From positions 372,001 to 436,000 of the forward strand of contig NZ_HG938353.1 in the NCBI RefSeq assembly GCF_000731315.1: 64,000 nucleotides of DNA, written 5' to 3'. Shown one piece after another: positions 64,000-64,000 of this stretch. Numbering within the stretch: the first letter of the stretch is position 1; every line of letters starts with the position of its first letter. The DNA is from Neorhizobium galegae bv. orientalis str. HAMBI 540 (lineage in GTDB: Bacteria; Pseudomonadota; Alphaproteobacteria; Rhizobiales; Rhizobiaceae). The notes under the pieces are model-generated. The model saw nothing but the letters and a program-made list of their open reading frames with translations. It ran no database searches and was not told the DNA's origin. The position numbers were made by a program, and so were the translations under genes.

Positions 64000-64000
64000 G

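Overview
The window reads as a chromosomal segment of an alphaproteobacterium of the Rhizobiaceae (Rhizobium, Neorhizobium or Agrobacterium type). The evidence is the gene set secA, parvulin PPIase, argJ-GNAT-mutT, comF-grxC-nitrilase-DUF1178, ubiG, lysC-ptsP-prfA-prmC-DUF4167, a rhizobial-type flagellin, and a RIME-like intergenic palindrome. The genus is an inference; no 16S rRNA is present.

Two very different halves meet at a tRNA-Leu(CAA) gene at about 24.11-24.20 kb. Left of it (1-24.1 kb) is an accessory region: genes of unknown or defence-like type, wide gaps filled with decayed genes (quinone oxidoreductase, ABC-F ATPase, IS66 transposase, alpha/beta hydrolase), and mixed strands. It lies on the 3' side of the tRNA, as expected for a tRNA-targeted island, but no integrase and no repeated tRNA end was seen. 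Its content, in order: lipoprotein; patatin-like phospholipase; sunset-domain and HEPN-like proteins; DUF3892; an orphan flagellin convergent with and overlapping a serine recombinase; a LuxR-HTH regulator, separated from the recombinase by a pair of 22-bp palindromes; a TnsA-like protein plus a soluble FtsH-like AAA/M41 protease; a PIN toxin with a divergent small gene and a shared palindrome; a GIY-YIG-like nuclease; a KAP-family P-loop NTPase with a PD-(D/E)XK-like protein downstream; an exported/membrane protein pair; an AlbA_2 protein; and an unknown protein.

Right of the tRNA (24.4-64 kb) the sequence is dense, GC-rich core chromosome: acyl-CoA synthetase, a polysaccharide flippase with a coupled acetyltransferase, an MFS pump with DUF2798 and a divergent LysR regulator, secA, a periplasmic PPIase, arginine biosynthesis (argJ), oxidised-nucleotide sanitation (mutT), a single Flp pilin too short for ordinary gene finding, a BioC-like methyltransferase, comF, grxC, a nitrilase, a ParDE toxin-antitoxin pair and ubiG.

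Between ubiG and lysC sits a sugar catabolism locus (45.7-56.2 kb). It has a LacI regulator divergent from a GH105-kduI-unknown enzyme operon, followed by a complete ABC sugar importer (binding protein, two permeases, MalK-type ATPase). The logic is import of unsaturated galacturonate- or rhamnogalacturonate-type oligosaccharides, intracellular removal of the unsaturated uronic acid by GH105, and isomerisation by KduI. An 828-residue protein of no recognised family, with no signal peptide, is encoded in the same operon and is a good candidate for an undescribed carbohydrate-active enzyme. The window closes with lysC, ptsP, prfA, prmC and a DUF4167 protein.
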